Under the pieces are notes generated by a model. It ran no database searches. It was not told the origin of the DNA and saw only the letters and a list, made by a program, of their open reading frames with translations. Shown piece by piece: positions 62,888 through 64,000 of a DNA stretch of 64,000 nucleotides (position 1 is its first letter; each line of letters starts with the position of its first letter). The translations under genes were made by a program, and so were the position numbers. Source of the stretch: an uncultured Acetatifactor sp. (GTDB taxonomy: Bacteria; Bacillota; Clostridia; Lachnospirales; Lachnospiraceae); contig CAJUFB010000001.1 of the NCBI GenBank assembly GCA_910585805.1, positions 19,696 through 83,695 on the forward strand, read 5' to 3'.

Positions 62888-63955
62888 TCAATATGCCATG
62901 GCCTCTTCCTCGCCGTTCAGCACGCGAAGCGCTCCCTGCGCCAGAGCCAGCAGCTCATCCTCACCGGGGTATACGGTAAATGGCGCAATCCATTCCGCCC
63001 GCTCCTTCAGCGCCGCAACCACATCCGCGCCGTAGGCGATACCGCCGGTGACGATGATCTGGTCCACCTTGCCGTTCAGGACACAGGCCATGGAGCCGAT
63101 ATCCTTTGCCACCTGAAGAAGGAATGCCTGCTTGGCTTCCGCCGCCTTCTCATCTCCTTCATCGGCCCGCTTTGTCACTTCGCGCATGTCGTTGGTACCC
63201 AGATAAGCATTGAAACCACCCTTGCCCACCATCTTGCCATATACTTCCTTCTCCGTATATTTACCGGAAAAGCACATTTTGATCAACGCGCCGTTGGGCA
63301 CGCCGCCTGCCCGCTCAGGCGAAAACGCGCCGTCGCCGTCCAGGGCGTTAAACACATCAATCACTCTGCCGTTTTCATGTGCGCCTACAGACACACCGCC
63401 GCCCATATGGACTACCACCAGGCGCAGAGACTCATATGGTTTCCCAATCTCCTTCGCGTATCTCTTCGCTACGGCTTTCTGGTTCAATGCGTGAAAAATG
63501 CTGACACGGGGAAGCTCCGGCACGCCGGAATACCTGGCGATGGGCATCAGCTCATCCACAACTACAGGATCTACTATGTAAGAAGGCACACCGATGGAAT
63601 CACCGATTTCCTTTGCCAGGATACCGCCCAGGTTGGACGCATGCTGTCCCTGAACCCCTTTCTTGAGATCCTCCAGAAGTTCCTCCGTCACAGCATAGGT
63701 TCCTCCGGGAATAGGCTTCAGCATACCGCCGCGCCCCACGATCACATTCAGGCTCTTTATATCGAATTCTTTGGATCTCAGAAGGTCTGTGATGATATTC
63801 TTGCGGAAATCCTTCTGCTCTACAATATTGGCAAACCGGCCGATCTCCTCGGTGGAATGCCTTAAGGTTTCTTCAAATAAAAGGGTCTCGTCCTCGAATA
63901 CACCGATCTTGGTGGAGGTTGAGCCCGGATTGATGATCAAGCTTTTGACAGACAT
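62888..63955 (-). CDS. buk: Buk, butyrate kinase
   Basis: 355 residues of the acetate/butyrate kinase (ASKHA) family. INPGSTSTKIGVFEDE at the start, GRGGMLKPIPGGTYAV, VVHMGGGVSVGAHENGRVID, GVPNGALIKMCFSG. The length (355, versus about 400 for acetate kinase) and GGML motif point to butyrate kinase. Turns butyryl phosphate and ADP into butyrate and ATP. AGGAG lies nine bases upstream. Confidence 0.93.
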   Translation of the reverse strand: MSVKSLIINPGSTSTKIGVFEDETLLFEETLRHSTEEIGRFANIVEQKDFRKNIITDLLRSKEFDIKSLNVIVGRGGMLKPIPGGTYAVTEELLEDLKKGVQGQHASNLGGILAKEIGDSIGVPSYIVDPVVVDELMPIARYSGVPELPRVSIFHALNQKAVAKRYAKEIGKPYESLRLVVVHMGGGVSVGAHENGRVIDVFNALDGDGAFSPERAGGVPNGALIKMCFSGKYTEKEVYGKMVGKGGFNAYLGTNDMREVTKRADEGDEKAAEAKQAFLLQVAKDIGSMACVLNGKVDQIIVTGGIAYGADVVAALKERAEWIAPFTVYPGEDELLALAQGALRVLNGEEEAMAY

Positions 63956-63966
63956 TTTTTATTCTC

Positions 63967-64000
63967 CTATTTAAGTTCCGCGTATATCCCGTCCTGTACC
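63967..64000 (-). CDS. 3' end of an upstream gene (partial)
   Basis: Ten codons ending GIYAELK and a TAG, 11 bases before the buk start. In butyrate producers the gene before buk is usually ptb (phosphate butyryltransferase), but this piece is too short to identify. Confidence 0.3.
   Translation of the reverse strand, partial: VQDGIYAELK

Noticed and set aside
1..64000. tRNA, rRNA, CRISPR arrays, insertion sequences, prophage genes
   Set aside because: No cloverleaf with GGTTCRA arm, no rRNA-like stretch, no regularly spaced repeats with unique spacers, and no transposase or phage-like protein were found on either strand.

Overview
The window reads as a chromosomal segment of a Clostridia-class Firmicute, most likely a Lachnospiraceae member of unresolved genus. 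Reasons: a Gram-positive dcw cluster with two adjacent class B penicillin-binding proteins, a meso-DAP type MurE (DNPR motif), PASTA kinase/PP2C pair, butyrate kinase, an anaerobic ribonucleotide reductase activase, DUF5685, DUF1653 and a TldD/TldE pair. There is no transposase, phage gene, rRNA, tRNA or CRISPR array. Almost every gene lies on the minus strand; only a lipid kinase, a PAP2 protein, a DtxR-type regulator and a 26-residue toxin lie on plus.

Layout (transcription mostly right to left). 1-6.9 kb: dcw cluster mraZ-rsmH-ftsL-pbp-pbp-mraY, with a sigma-A promoter and MraZ-type repeats in front of mraZ. 7.1-20.5 kb: lgt and ychF, then the house-keeping block priA-def-fmt-Zn peptidase-rsmB-rlmN-prpC-prkC-rsgA (replication restart, N-formyl-Met turnover, rRNA methylation, Ser/Thr signalling, 30S maturation). 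21-28.5 kb: murE, a membrane-anchored NagZ-like glycosidase, aspartokinase, homoserine dehydrogenase, glyA. 28.9-30.7 kb (+): diacylglycerol kinase and PAP2. 30.8-36 kb (-): GT2, an SfsA-MutY fusion, a 5'-nucleotidase, a DUF1653 protein and a small membrane protein behind a textbook LexA-controlled promoter. 36.3-43.4 kb: DtxR regulator, nrdG, a J-domain/DUF5685/zinc-ribbon group, tldE and tldD. 43.6-49.6 kb: pnp, rpsO, an SH3-NlpC/P60 hydrolase, a Na/Pi cotransporter. 49.8-50.4 kb: a decayed surface-protein fragment beside a previously unlisted type I toxin-antitoxin locus. 50.4-60.4 kb: the long rimP-nusA-ylxR-ylxQ-infB-rbfA-nrnA-truB-ribF operon. 60.4-64 kb: MATE exporter, hexapeptide acyltransferase, butyrate kinase.

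The most unusual content is between genes. Two families of short palindromic mobile-looking repeats (called R1 and R2 here) recur; a 98-bp R2 has inserted at a TA inside an R1, and the composite sits in the 5' leader of the NlpC/P60 gene. A third short repeat (R3) recurs as well. The best candidates for undescribed biology are the type I toxin-antitoxin module at 50.06-50.36 kb, the SOS-promoter small membrane protein at 35.6-36.1 kb, and the nested R1/R2 repeats. All functional statements are from reading the sequence; no database search was run.
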